A program made the position numbers and the translations under genes. From positions 1-35,246 of the IMG/VR virus record IMGVR_UViG_3300037481_000179: DNA of 35,246 bases; one strand, written 5' to 3'. A model generated the notes under the pieces. That model was not told the DNA's origin. It did no database searches and saw only the letters and a list, made by a program, of their open reading frames with translations. The DNA is from a virus. Positions 7,268-16,005 of the stretch are shown here, piece by piece (within the stretch, counting starts at the first letter, position 1; each line of letters begins with the position of its first letter).

Positions 7268-8248
7268 TTAGATTTGATTCAAATTTTCACCGTCAAAATC
7301 AAAGTAATCACAATCGCCAACTGGCTTGAATTCTCCGGTTTTCCTGTAGAGTTCCCGCTCGCTAACTAAATCAAAATTTGTGTCAATCGTTCTAAATTTT
7401 CTATCTGCATATAAATGCTTTTGCTCAATCGCCTCCATTGTTTTGCACATGAATTCGCTAACTTCTTCATGCCGCTTGTAATCTGATTTCCAAACCCGTT
7501 TCGCATAGAATTCATCTACAGGGTTTTCCGCACACCAGTGCATCGCTTCGTCTTCTATTACGAGGCAGTTCTTGTTGTAGAAAATACGACCTCTGTAACC
7601 AGCGTTTTCAAGTCGAACACCAAGATTGCAGTCTTCACAGCCTCTACGAGCTAGAAACTCATCGTAACCGTTGATTTTTTCCAAGAACTCTACCGGGAAA
7701 CTCACGTTCTGACCAAAAACCCATCCACCTCCAATCGATATGTTTTCATCGCCAGGTTGAGCGGTCATTCTGGCGTCCATATTCTTAGCCTTGTAGCTCG
7801 CAATCTTGTTGTTCTCGATGACGATTTCCGAAACTTTGTCGTACGCACCGCAGAACACGAATTTTTCTGATGCGGCTTTCCGATGGAAATCGATCCATCC
7901 ACTTGTCAGTGCGCTGAGGTCGTCAACGAAAACAACGTGGTCGTTTTTGGCGACTAAAATCCCAGTGTTTCTGGTCGAGGAAACATCGAAGAAGTTTGTC
8001 TTCGTCTTGCGGTACTTTCCTCTCCAGATCGATGGCTTTGGCGGAATGTGAAGGTACTCGAATCTTCCGCCGACAATCTTTTCGAGCTTTTCCTTTCTGC
8101 CATCCTCGTAGTGCAAGAACGAGTCGATGAAGACAATCTGATCGGTGACAACACCTGATTCGTACTGGGAAATCAGGGTTTCAACGAACCACTGGAACAT
8201 CGGCTGGCGTCTGCACGTTACATAGTTGATCGATAATTTGTTCTCCAT
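7268..8248 (-). CDS. GT2-like (GT-A fold) glycosyltransferase (326 aa)
   Basis: The start is ATG 8248, 3 nt after the portal stop. Residues 105-110 read VVFVDD, a DXD-like acidic pair (Asp109-Asp110), followed by ALTSGWIDF. Further on come NGYDEFLARRGCEDCNLGVRL with Glu205-Asp206, the ED motif of GT2/galactosyltransferase C-terminal domains, and then NAGYRGRIFYN. The GT-A fold is therefore well supported. The substrate is unknown. By eye the gene is richer in A and T than the portal next to it (for example 7261-7420), which suggests separate acquisition. It heads the glycan cassette. Confidence 0.75.
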   Translation of the reverse strand: MENKLSINYVTCRRQPMFQWFVETLISQYESGVVTDQIVFIDSFLHYEDGRKEKLEKIVGGRFEYLHIPPKPSIWRGKYRKTKTNFFDVSSTRNTGILVAKNDHVVFVDDLSALTSGWIDFHRKAASEKFVFCGAYDKVSEIVIENNKIASYKAKNMDARMTAQPGDENISIGGGWVFGQNVSFPVEFLEKINGYDEFLARRGCEDCNLGVRLENAGYRGRIFYNKNCLVIEDEAMHWCAENPVDEFYAKRVWKSDYKRHEEVSEFMCKTMEAIEQKHLYADRKFRTIDTNFDLVSERELYRKTGEFKPVGDCDYFDFDGENLNQI

Positions 8249-8251
8249 TTT

Positions 8252-10501
8252 TCATCCCTGTCGCGCCAAGTTAGACTCGGCAGTTGCATTCGCTCGCTGA
8301 ATATCAGCGGTTGTCTTCGCATTCCGGCGAGCCAAATCTGCCATCGCCTTCGTGTTCTGACGCTGAATGTTGGCCATAGTTTCGGCGTTCTGGCGAGCGA
8401 TTTTCGATTGAACCTCTGCATTCATCACGGCTGTACGAGGATCAGAACCCTGCTGAATCGCCTGAGCCTGCTGCTGCTGCGCCATTGCCTCCTGCTGCTG
8501 CTGCAAAAGCTGACCAAGCTGCTCAACAGTCTGAACAAGCATCTGGAGCTGCTGCGCGTAGGCTTCGACCTGAGGACGACGAGTAGGATCGGTGGAGAGT
8601 CGAGCCAGATGATCCTGAACGTGCTGACCAATGCCTTGCAAAAAGAGCATAATCTCCTGCGGATTGCCGCCCTGCTGGATCGATGCAGCAGCCTCATTCG
8701 CCGCCGCAAGATGCGTGTCGATGTGAACGATTTGATTCTGCGTATCCGTGACGATTGCCATGTTTCCCTGGCGGAGCGACGAATGCTCCAGAACAGCCAG
8801 CGCGGTCTGATCTTGAACTCGCGAAGATTGGATCTGAGTCGGCAGATACCGGTCCACCATTTGTTGGCCAACCTGAGCGGCGATGTAGTCGCGCAAAAGG
8901 CTGACTTTGCCGCCCTCGGGAAGAGAGCCAAGCAGACCGAGCAAAGATCCGAGGAGTTGCTGCTTCGCGAACTGAGAACCTTGACCGACCGTGCGAGTCG
9001 CTTCAACGAAGTCGATGTCCAGCATGGCTTGAACCGGAACGCCTCGTTCAGCGCAACGACGCTGGAACTCAATCGCGTCCTTATCCGACTTAGTAATCGG
9101 ATTCAGGTTGGGATTGGAGGCTCGGTTGTACCGCTCTTCGAAGAAGGAATCGAGCTGGTTGTAATACCGACTGAGCTGCGTCTTACCGATTGCTGACTGC
9201 TGTGCCACGATGGCTTGGACTTCGGTTGCAGTACGAGGATTGCCCTGCGGCTTGTTGAGCGATTGGCGATACTGAGAGAGATTGCCTTGAAGAACATTCT
9301 CAAGGTCCGCATTGACCGCCATAGGAGCGTCAAGAACGCCAGCAATGTTCTGCTGAATGACTTCATAGTCGGGGGGAAGAATAGCATACGGTCCTTGCTG
9401 AACGACGCTTGTCTTGCTGAGAGCGTTCGGGTTGAGAGGTCGGAAGAGGATCTGCGTACGAGCGAATGCACTGTCCACCATCGAGCAGCGGAGCCGGTTC
9501 TTCAGCTCCATCGCCTGAAGCATCTTGATGCCAAGACCCTTCACACCGTGATGCTCGCCGTCACCACGGTCGTAATACATTGGATGAATGATCTGCTCCC
9601 ATCGCTTGAATCGGCGCAGCTTCCGATACATGAAGCTCTCGCTGTCGCGCTCGTCAATGATGGCGTGGCTGATCTGCCCATCGAACTCCTTGTAGAAGAT
9701 GTGGGACATCAACACGACCTCTGACCGTGCGGAGAAGGTAATGTCGTTCGAGCGAAGCTGGCGTTGGAAGAACTCCCAATCGTACTGAACACCGGAACGG
9801 TAAGGCTCAGGCATCGCGGCACGGATACGCTGGCGGACATAGTCCACATCCCAGCCAGCAGCAGTCGCCGCTTGTTCGTCTTGAATCTTCTCGAACAGAT
9901 CATCGACACCCATGCGAGTGCGAACGCAGGCCACCTTCCAATCGCTGACATTCGACTTGGTGCCGTCAGGAACGAGAAGATCCGTCGCCATGATGGCCTT
10001 GCACCGCCAGTTGGAGCCGTCTTCGAAGATCAACGGACCATCGCCAATGAGGACCATCTCACGTTGCGAAAGCTGCATGATGTAGTCGAAGTCCTTATCC
10101 ATCTTTTGAAGACGGTCGAACTCCTCGGTAATGATCTTCGACCATTCCTCACGCTTATCCATGTCGTTGCCGTAAGCGGTACGGACATTGGCGTAAGTCG
10201 GAACCTCGGCGAACACATCGTAGAAGGCTGACATGGCCAACGTGAGGAACGCTTCCGACTCACGGAAGTTGACGTTGGTGCGGAACGCTTGGTTGTTGCG
10301 CCGAAGCTCTGCCGGATTGTACGGAGGATTGCCGTCAACAAGACCACGGAGCTTTGCGCGGGTGCTATTCCGCAACTCGTCGGCCATGATGAGCTTTTGG
10401 AATATCTCGCGAGCCGATGCCGCGTCGGCAATACGAGTTTCGGGAGCTTTACCCTCCTCGTTTATGGTTTCGAGCGGCAGTTGGGCTAGGTTTCCGTACA
10501 T
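8252..10501 (-). CDS. Portal protein (749 aa)
   Basis: At 749 residues the protein has the size of podovirus-type (head-tail connector) portals and lies directly downstream of terminase. The N-terminal half holds a helical region with SAFYDVFAEVPTYANVR and EEFDRLQKMDKDFDYIMQ, then WKVACVRTRMG. The central region shows HGVKGLGIKMLQAMELKNRLRCSMVDSAF, typical of portals, followed by PQGNPRTATEVQAIV, the 'TATEV' helix motif common in portals. The last ~130 residues are Gln/Ala-rich coiled coil with a series of ARQNAETMANIQRQN-like ~11-residue repeats, perhaps a barrel or DNA-contacting crown. It forms the dodecameric DNA channel at the capsid vertex. The start overlaps the upstream gene by 16 nt. 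Confidence 0.85.
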   Translation of the reverse strand: MYGNLAQLPLETINEEGKAPETRIADAASAREIFQKLIMADELRNSTRAKLRGLVDGNPPYNPAELRRNNQAFRTNVNFRESEAFLTLAMSAFYDVFAEVPTYANVRTAYGNDMDKREEWSKIITEEFDRLQKMDKDFDYIMQLSQREMVLIGDGPLIFEDGSNWRCKAIMATDLLVPDGTKSNVSDWKVACVRTRMGVDDLFEKIQDEQAATAAGWDVDYVRQRIRAAMPEPYRSGVQYDWEFFQRQLRSNDITFSARSEVVLMSHIFYKEFDGQISHAIIDERDSESFMYRKLRRFKRWEQIIHPMYYDRGDGEHHGVKGLGIKMLQAMELKNRLRCSMVDSAFARTQILFRPLNPNALSKTSVVQQGPYAILPPDYEVIQQNIAGVLDAPMAVNADLENVLQGNLSQYRQSLNKPQGNPRTATEVQAIVAQQSAIGKTQLSRYYNQLDSFFEERYNRASNPNLNPITKSDKDAIEFQRRCAERGVPVQAMLDIDFVEATRTVGQGSQFAKQQLLGSLLGLLGSLPEGGKVSLLRDYIAAQVGQQMVDRYLPTQIQSSRVQDQTALAVLEHSSLRQGNMAIVTDTQNQIVHIDTHLAAANEAAASIQQGGNPQEIMLFLQGIGQHVQDHLARLSTDPTRRPQVEAYAQQLQMLVQTVEQLGQLLQQQQEAMAQQQQAQAIQQGSDPRTAVMNAEVQSKIARQNAETMANIQRQNTKAMADLARRNAKTTADIQRANATAESNLARQG

Positions 10502-11106
10502 GGTCGTTTTTTCCAGCAGTGAGCTGGTAGGTTTGCGTTCTCTGTAGCGTCCGTAAATTTATGGAGCGTTTCAATGGGAAACCACACCATGCTTCTGATG
10601 AAGCAACCGCAAAATTCACAGCTTTGAAGCTGTTCGTCTAGTGGCGTTGTTCCGTGTTGAGAAAGTGTTCTGACAGCATCTTTGAGGACGCGAGCGTTGC
10701 ATCCAGTACATCCAAGCGGCTTTCGGTTGAACTGACATCCAACACAGATACTCGCCCTTCGAATAGCTTCCGCTTGATCCACCTTTCCGCCACCAACAGT
10801 CAGTCCATGAAGCAGGCTCATGCTGAAGCGGATAACGTCTCCGATCTGAAGAGATTTCAAACCTGCTGGCTTAGGAATCTCAACTTCGTCATAGGAACAA
10901 TCGGCACCGTTACGACACTGATACTCGGTGATTAAAGTGTCGAGGTTGGCTGGAACCTTAACCGCGTTGGCCGTGTAATGGTTGCGGACGAACTCGCGGA
11001 GCTGCGACAATGAACCTGCCGGTATCTCGATGCCGGTTTCAGGAACTCGATAGTTCCATCCGCCAGGAATGACATTGTGTTCGTTGAGGATCTTGTAGCC
11101 GCTCAT
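10486..11106 (-). CDS. Cys-rich putative zinc-binding protein between terminase and portal (206 aa)
   Basis: The start at ATG 11106 overlaps the terminase stop (ATGA); an upstream start at 11157 is possible but unlikely. The N-terminal half (YKILNEHNVIPGGWNYRVPETG) is mixed alpha/beta. The C-terminal half has many paired cysteines: CVGCQFNRKPLGCTGC, CEFCGCF, and a last HCWKKRPC. These could bind two or more zinc ions. I do not recognise a named family. Proteins with such Cys clusters occasionally lie between terL and portal. Packaging, head assembly or DNA binding are possible roles, all by context only. Confidence 0.65.
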   Translation of the reverse strand: MSGYKILNEHNVIPGGWNYRVPETGIEIPAGSLSQLREFVRNHYTANAVKVPANLDTLITEYQCRNGADCSYDEVEIPKPAGLKSLQIGDVIRFSMSLLHGLTVGGGKVDQAEAIRRASICVGCQFNRKPLGCTGCNARVLKDAVRTLSQHGTTPLDEQLQSCEFCGCFIRSMVWFPIETLHKFTDATENANLPAHCWKKRPCTET

Positions 11107-12785
11107 ATTTCTGCGTCGTAGTAAATTGAGTCTGCGTCTCTCACCAGCTTTTCCCATACCTTGTCAGCTTTTGTTGCTCGCGGTTCAAATGAGGCGGTTT
11201 TACGCACCAGATCAAGCAAGACTACAGCAGCGTCCGCTAAGTCAGGCGATTTACCAGTCCGCTGCTTCATCACGGTCTTAGATTCGACCGATATTTTGCG
11301 CTTAGAATCGTCGAACATTCGCGCACAGAACTCCTGCAACGTCTCGATGTCCATGCCGCCGACCCGCTCCTCTACAACCCATTTACGCATCGAGAACCAG
11401 AGTTCCGTCACCTTGCGGTCGTAAGCCTCATTGCATGGCCTACTATCCTCGTCGCTAACCGGAATGGTCGATGGAGAACCGCCGAACTCGACGCGATGAA
11501 CCACACCCCATTCTCTGGTCAGAATGTCCGCCAGACCGCCGCCCTCACCGCTTGAATCGAGAGCGAACTTGTCCGGTGGAACTCCGCGCTTGTTGCATTC
11601 CTCTTTAACTCGATTGGCTATCTGGTAATGGACCGGCTCAGTGAGCTGTGCGTTAGGCGATATTTGAATGATGTCCTGAAAGAGAATGCTCAGCTTGTCG
11701 TTGGCGGTGCCGACCTTGGCAAAGCGAAGGACACATCTGTCACCTCCGAAACCCGGATCGAGAGCCGCGACAATCTGGACATTCGTAGTAAACACCAAAT
11801 TTTTTGTAGGTGTGTGCGTTTCGATGAGCGACTCAGACAGCACGGTCTTGACCATGCCGTCAGGACTCCAGAATCCGCGTGTGTACTTCCAGAACGTAGG
11901 ACTCTGCTCGCCCTCATGGCGCATCGCCGACAAGACCTGATCGTGGGTGATGAGGTACGGATACTTTGTCCTACCCTCGCTGATATTCGGCGACTTCATG
12001 CCGTCGAACCGTCGGCACATGCCCCGTTCAGTCAGCCAATGCTGGTCCTCAATCGTGACGCTGCGCCATCCCTTTGCCGGTGTGCAGAATCTGCCGTGCG
12101 GATCGAACTTTGATGCCGGATTCCCGATAACCAGCATTTTAAACTCGCGGCAACCCTTGGAGAGGTTCGTACACGCTTCGAACGCTGCTTCAGGCGTATC
12201 CGTTGCTTCGTCGATGATGACCATCACCCGCTCGGCGTGAATACCCTGAATGTTGGCCACTGCTTTCGAGGTGTTACCTTCAGCGACTGCGATAGCTGAA
12301 ATGGAGTGCCGGTCGTCACCTTTGACAGCCTGTAACGCCATCTTCGAATCGACCATGTTTCCGGGGAATCCACGCGATTTCCGAACAAGATCCTGAAGAT
12401 TAGCCCACATACGCTTTCGGATCATCTTCGCGGTCGTCGATGTCAGAACAACGGTTGTCTTGGATGGGTTGGCTAACCACCAAACCGTCGCAAAAAGCGT
12501 TGCTCCAAAGGTCTTTCCGCTCGCTCCGCATCCTGCCCATCCAACGTAGTCATGCTCGCAGAGGCTTTCGACTTGAGCTTCTAACCACGGGTTCCAACTC
12601 ATCTTTGGCCAGAGCATTTTGGTGGCGTTAACAAAATGGTTGAAAGTACCTAGACCGCCCTCATTCGGTTGGAGTCGATTACGGAAAGCGTACAGCTCCA
12701 ATTCCAGATCAGGAATTTTGACGGGTGAACGAATCCCGTACTTGTGATTTATGAGCGGTTGCTCTTGGATGTTTTGTTCTTGCAC
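11103..12785 (-). CDS. terL: Terminase large subunit (560 aa)
   Basis: This is the ATP-driven DNA packaging motor and headful/terminus nuclease. Walker A GCGASGKT is at 85-92, and Walker B VMVIIDE has Asp192-Glu193. The RNase H-like nuclease domain starts with ALDPGFGGD (Asp343), continues with ALDSSGEGGG (Asp410) and ends with SPDLADAAV (Asp515/Asp518). Length and order are normal for TerL. The start is GTG 12785, 34 nt from the divergent + strand gene. No small terminase subunit is recognisable beside it. The stop overlaps the Cys-rich gene by 4 nt. It is the first gene of the - strand head operon. Confidence 0.93.
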   Translation of the reverse strand: MQEQNIQEQPLINHKYGIRSPVKIPDLELELYAFRNRLQPNEGGLGTFNHFVNATKMLWPKMSWNPWLEAQVESLCEHDYVGWAGCGASGKTFGATLFATVWWLANPSKTTVVLTSTTAKMIRKRMWANLQDLVRKSRGFPGNMVDSKMALQAVKGDDRHSISAIAVAEGNTSKAVANIQGIHAERVMVIIDEATDTPEAAFEACTNLSKGCREFKMLVIGNPASKFDPHGRFCTPAKGWRSVTIEDQHWLTERGMCRRFDGMKSPNISEGRTKYPYLITHDQVLSAMRHEGEQSPTFWKYTRGFWSPDGMVKTVLSESLIETHTPTKNLVFTTNVQIVAALDPGFGGDRCVLRFAKVGTANDKLSILFQDIIQISPNAQLTEPVHYQIANRVKEECNKRGVPPDKFALDSSGEGGGLADILTREWGVVHRVEFGGSPSTIPVSDEDSRPCNEAYDRKVTELWFSMRKWVVEERVGGMDIETLQEFCARMFDDSKRKISVESKTVMKQRTGKSPDLADAAVVLLDLVRKTASFEPRATKADKVWEKLVRDADSIYYDAEI

Positions 12786-12819
12786 AAAAACTTAGTGGAT
12801 TCAGAGTTTTAACACGGTT
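12786..12819. promoter_or_regulatory. Divergent intergenic region between head and tail operons
   Basis: Only 34 nt separate the divergent starts of terL (-) and the first tail-side gene (+). Both operons must be initiated here or from inside their neighbours. The stretch is AT-rich (AGAGTTTTAACAC), but I see no convincing sigma70 -35/-10 pair and no good Shine-Dalgarno sequence for the + gene. A regulatory role is inferred from position alone. Confidence 0.3.
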
Positions 12820-13245
12820 ATGCCAGCGCAACCCTACTTCGGATCTTCCTGCTCATCGCCCTGCGCGACACCGGCAACCGACTGCCAACCTTCAGGTGAT
12901 GATTGCGCCATTATTGGCATAATGACCATCAAAATTGGGGAGCAGTTTGCAGTTTCGCTTTTTATTCCGGCCAACCCGCCCATTTCTTGGGCAGGAATTG
13001 TCGGGTATTCTCAGATCCGAGATTCGTCTGATGTTGTTCTCTACAACTTTGGAACCGTAGCCGGAACGGTCGATGGAAGCGGAAACGCTACGATCATATT
13101 CAACGCTCCCGGTGTGTCCACCGCGACTTGGCCTGCGGGGACTTACTACGTTGATTTCTCGTTTCAGGTTGTTGGAACCTTTGGTCCGAAAACGACCGGA
13201 ACCTACAAGCTCATCGTCTGCGATGGAATTACAGTTGTGCCATGA
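12820..13245 (+). CDS. Small beta-sandwich virion protein (141 aa)
   Basis: The product has a Cys-containing N-terminus (SSCSSPCATPATDC) and then a predicted all-beta domain: KIGEQFAVSLFIP, WAGIVGYSQIRDSSDVV, NATIIFNAPG, WPAGTYYVDFSFQV and TYKLIVCDGITVV. The sequence 'G-E-x-F ... QIRD ... AGTYYVDF ... G' resembles the small baseplate or tail-tip beta-sandwich proteins found at the start of fibre gene sets in many phages. It probably joins fibres to the tail. The next gene overlaps its stop by 4 nt (ATGA). Confidence 0.6.
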   Translation: MPAQPYFGSSCSSPCATPATDCQPSGDDCAIIGIMTIKIGEQFAVSLFIPANPPISWAGIVGYSQIRDSSDVVLYNFGTVAGTVDGSGNATIIFNAPGVSTATWPAGTYYVDFSFQVVGTFGPKTTGTYKLIVCDGITVVP

Positions 13246-13592
13246 GTAGCTACGACATTTCCATTCAATTTTCAGGAACTGGAGTCGTTTCAACGATTGC
13301 TGAAAACGAGCTGGATTACGCGCTCAACGTCGTAAACGTCGTTTACACGGCACCGACTGTAACCAGTGTGGGAGTTTCTGGCGGAAGCACTGGACTGACC
13401 GTTGCGAATTCTCCAATTACGACGAGTGGCGTGATGACCCTTGGTGGAACTCTTGCTGTTGCAAGCGGAGGTACTGGGGCGATTACGGCTGCTTCCGCTC
13501 GGTCGAATCTTGACGCTCAAAAAACCATTACAAGCGGAACCGCATCGCCAACTGGCGGATCTGACGGGGACATTTATCTTCAATACATTTAA
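13242..13592 (+). CDS. Fibre-like structural protein (116 aa)
   Basis: The 116-residue product starts in an ATGA overlap. Residues 1-40 are short beta strands. Residues ~40-95 carry the well-known fibre pattern GLTVANSPITTSGVMTLGG followed by LAVASGGTGAITAASARSNL. The C-terminus reads GGSDGDIYLQY, also common at the ends of fibre or adhesin modules. It looks like a short beta-helical fibre or an adaptor segment that trimerises with neighbours. Receptor or attachment partner is unknown. Confidence 0.65.
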   Translation: MSSYDISIQFSGTGVVSTIAENELDYALNVVNVVYTAPTVTSVGVSGGSTGLTVANSPITTSGVMTLGGTLAVASGGTGAITAASARSNLDAQKTITSGTASPTGGSDGDIYLQYI

Positions 13593-13595
13593 TCT

Positions 13596-15650
13596 ATGGC
13601 CGACAACGTAGGATACACACCTGGAACCGGAGCTACGGTAGCCGCTGATGATATTAGCGGAGTTTTGCATCAGCGCGTTAAGATTGGCGTTGGAACCGAT
13701 GGCGTAGCGGTCGATGTCTCGTCCAGCAACCCAATGCCGGTGAGTGGTACGGTTACGGCAAACACTGGGTTGAGTCAGCCGCTTACGGACGCACAGCTTA
13801 GGGCTAGTTCAGTGCCAGTTTCCGGCCCATTGACCGATACTCAGCTTCGAGCCTCGGCCGTGCCGGTGAGTGGAACCATTACGGCTAACACCGGATTGTC
13901 TCAACCGTTGACAGATGCACAGCTAAGGGCAGCAGCGGTTCCTGTCAGCGGCACATTCTTCCAAGCCATACAGCCCGTATCTGGAACATTCTTCCAAGCC
14001 ACACAGCCGGTCAGCATTGCCTCAATGCCAAGTACTCCCGTCACAGGGACATTCTGGCAAGCGACTCAACCCGTTTCTGGACCAGTGACAAATGCAGAGC
14101 TTCGAGCAACGCCAGTCGAAATTGATGCAGCCACTCTTCCGCTACCTTCCGGCGCAGCAACCGAAACCACTCTGGTAGCCGTCGAAGCAGACACCTCGGC
14201 CATTGCGACATCGACTTCCGGTATCAACGGCAAACTCGCCGCTCTAGCTACTCGCGTTCTCGACAACGAGGCATCCGGCGCACCCGTCCGAGCAATCGGT
14301 CAGGAAATCTGGAACGTGTCGTTCAGTGAGGTCGGCGCGTCGGTAATCTCCAGTCAATTTCAGACCCCGACAATCGGCACAGGTGTCTCATACAACCAAG
14401 CATCCGGCGCACTCAACATTGTTGCAGGAACAACGACCAACCAAGAATTTTTCACTCGCAGCGTCCAAAATTGGCGCGGCGCATTGCGCCTCAAGTTCTC
14501 AATCGTTGCCAGTCAACGCATTGCCAACAACAATCTGGCTGTCATGCTGGCCAACCTTGTTGGAGAAGGTCTGACCGTCACGATCAATTCGGCTACGAGC
14601 ATCACCGTTGCTCAATCGGGTCATGCGTTCACTTCAACCAGCGTCGGTCAGTTTGTTCATGTTGGAAAGATCGTTGGTGCCGCTGGCGTGCCGGGCCGCT
14701 ACGCCATCGCTTCGGTTGTCGCTGGTGTTTCTTACAATCTAACCGTTGCCGGTTGGCCTGCTTCCGGTAGCTGCACCGCGACGATTTTCGGTCATTCGTA
14801 TGTCCGCAATCTCGTCAACGGAGCCACCGCCACAGCCATCAACGTCGATGCCCAGCGTCGTGGTTGGGCGACTGGCGACACTGCTGCAACGATCAACACG
14901 ACCACATCACCCGGCACGATCATCACCTGCGAGCTAACCGGTCGTGAAGTGTTCTGGGCGGATCAGCTTCGAGCGACAACGACGACGCCTACTGTTGTCG
15001 TCCGAGCCAACCGCCTCGAAAACATCCCTGACGACAATCTGGATCTGTACCTGTTCGTCTGGTCGTTCAACAGCACAACCGCTCCAGCCTCATCGACGAC
15101 GTGGACGATGTCGTTCTGTTCCATCGAGAAGTTCGCCAATATGCCCGTCTACATTCAGGGTAATCGGGCGCAGGGCGCAATAAATCCGCTGCCGGTGACA
15201 CAATCTGGAACGGTAACCGTATCCGGTACGGTTACTGCAAATATCGGAACGGGTTCAATTGCGGCAGGTACAAACCTCATTGGTGATGTTGGCCAACAAT
15301 ATCGAGGCAACGCCACAGGTGCCGCCTCAGGAGCGCATTTAGTGAGTGCAGCAACAACCAACGCCACCATTGTCAAAGCCTCTGCTGGCCGTGTCCTAGG
15401 TTGGGCATTGGCCAACACCAACGCAGCATGGCGATATGTCAAACTCCACAACCAAATCACGACGCCGACCGCAGGGACTGGCGTTGTTCGCACAATTGCA
15501 ATCCCGCCCAATAGTGTAGCCCAAATGAAACTTGAAGGTGGAATTACGTTCGCCACTGGCATCGGACTCACGACAGTCACGGGGTCGGCCGATGCGGACA
15601 CCGCAGCAGTCGGTGTTGGCGACATCGTTGGGGACATCTTCTTTGCGTAA
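13596..15650 (+). CDS. Repeat-rich tail fibre protein (684 aa)
   Basis: The N-terminal ~190 residues consist of imperfect repeats: VSGTVTANTGLSQPLTDAQLRA appears twice, a shorter LTDTQLRA unit lies between them, and three FFQATQPVSG-like units follow. Another VSGTVTANIGTG copy lies near residue 545. The central part (~210-530) is a beta-rich domain with a YNQASGALNIVAGTTTNQEF segment. The last ~120 residues (GAASGAHLVSAATTNATIVKA onward) form a jelly-roll-like end often seen in fibre and hypothetical virion proteins. The likely role is a long fibre or decoration. The repeats are conserved in protein but differ at synonymous sites. Confidence 0.7.
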   Translation: MADNVGYTPGTGATVAADDISGVLHQRVKIGVGTDGVAVDVSSSNPMPVSGTVTANTGLSQPLTDAQLRASSVPVSGPLTDTQLRASAVPVSGTITANTGLSQPLTDAQLRAAAVPVSGTFFQAIQPVSGTFFQATQPVSIASMPSTPVTGTFWQATQPVSGPVTNAELRATPVEIDAATLPLPSGAATETTLVAVEADTSAIATSTSGINGKLAALATRVLDNEASGAPVRAIGQEIWNVSFSEVGASVISSQFQTPTIGTGVSYNQASGALNIVAGTTTNQEFFTRSVQNWRGALRLKFSIVASQRIANNNLAVMLANLVGEGLTVTINSATSITVAQSGHAFTSTSVGQFVHVGKIVGAAGVPGRYAIASVVAGVSYNLTVAGWPASGSCTATIFGHSYVRNLVNGATATAINVDAQRRGWATGDTAATINTTTSPGTIITCELTGREVFWADQLRATTTTPTVVVRANRLENIPDDNLDLYLFVWSFNSTTAPASSTTWTMSFCSIEKFANMPVYIQGNRAQGAINPLPVTQSGTVTVSGTVTANIGTGSIAAGTNLIGDVGQQYRGNATGAASGAHLVSAATTNATIVKASAGRVLGWALANTNAAWRYVKLHNQITTPTAGTGVVRTIAIPPNSVAQMKLEGGITFATGIGLTTVTGSADADTAAVGVGDIVGDIFFA
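13737..13990 (+). repeat. Diverged in-frame repeats in the fibre gene
   Basis: Two copies of a ~25-codon unit (from 13737 and from 13861) encode nearly the same VSGTVTANTG...QPLTDAQLRA segment, with many synonymous differences. A half unit stands between them, and shorter TFFQA-QPVSG units follow from 13951. They are protein-level repeats rather than fresh DNA duplications. Confidence 0.8.
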
Positions 15651-15651
15651 A

Positions 15652-15831
15652 ATGAAGATATTGCGTTTCCTTAAGGATTGCTGGGTTGGAGGCGTTTTTT
15701 ACGCAACCGACCAACCGGTTGCTTTTGGAAACCCGCCGTCTGCTGACCTAATCGCAAACGGAGACGCCATCGAAGTGACTGGCATCGGCTGCTGGACAGA
15801 CCACGACACAAATCTGGGAAGGCTGATCTAA
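15652..15831 (+). CDS. Hypothetical 59-aa protein between fibre genes
   Basis: The ATG at 15652 follows the fibre stop by 1 nt. The product begins MKILRFLKDCWVGGVFYATDQ and continues with a segment rich in Asp, Gly and Asn that ends DTNLGRLI. It looks like a small beta protein (for example FGNPPSADLIANGDAIEV). Small proteins of this sort often follow fibre genes and may be virion components. I cannot assign a function. The next gene starts directly after its stop. Confidence 0.6.
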   Translation: MKILRFLKDCWVGGVFYATDQPVAFGNPPSADLIANGDAIEVTGIGCWTDHDTNLGRLI

Positions 15832-15990
15832 ATGCTTCTCACCCTTCTTTCAAACCAAGGATCTTCGCCATCCAACAAGTTCTGGATCAAAATATCTGGA
15901 ACTTGGAAGGAAGCGGTGACTTGGATCAAGGTTTTGGGCGTTTGGAAGCAGTCTACGCCTAAGATTAAAATTGCGGGAACTTGGAGATAA
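15832..15990 (+). CDS. Small Trp-repeat virion protein (52 aa)
   Basis: The 52-residue product has the repeated pattern WIKISGTWKEAVTWIKVLGVWK, then KIKIAGTWR. That is three copies of an I-K-[IV]-x-G-[TV]-W unit, ~15 residues apart. Such 'V.VGGVWK' units are typical of phage structural proteins, in which they form small beta hairpins. The ATG immediately follows the previous stop codon. It is probably a virion or fibre-associated protein. Confidence 0.6.
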   Translation: MLLTLLSNQGSSPSNKFWIKISGTWKEAVTWIKVLGVWKQSTPKIKIAGTWR

Positions 15991-16005
15991 GAGGACCATT
16001 TTCAC

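Noticed and set aside
8441-8520. CTG/CTGCTG triplet-like tract in the portal gene
   Set aside because: These are Gln codons (CAG/CAA) read from the other strand, part of the coiled-coil C-terminus of the portal and not a separate repeat element.
8408-9196. + strand open frame of 262 aa opposite the portal gene
   Set aside because: It is Leu/Arg-rich antisense of the portal's Gln-rich coding sequence and has no start signal.
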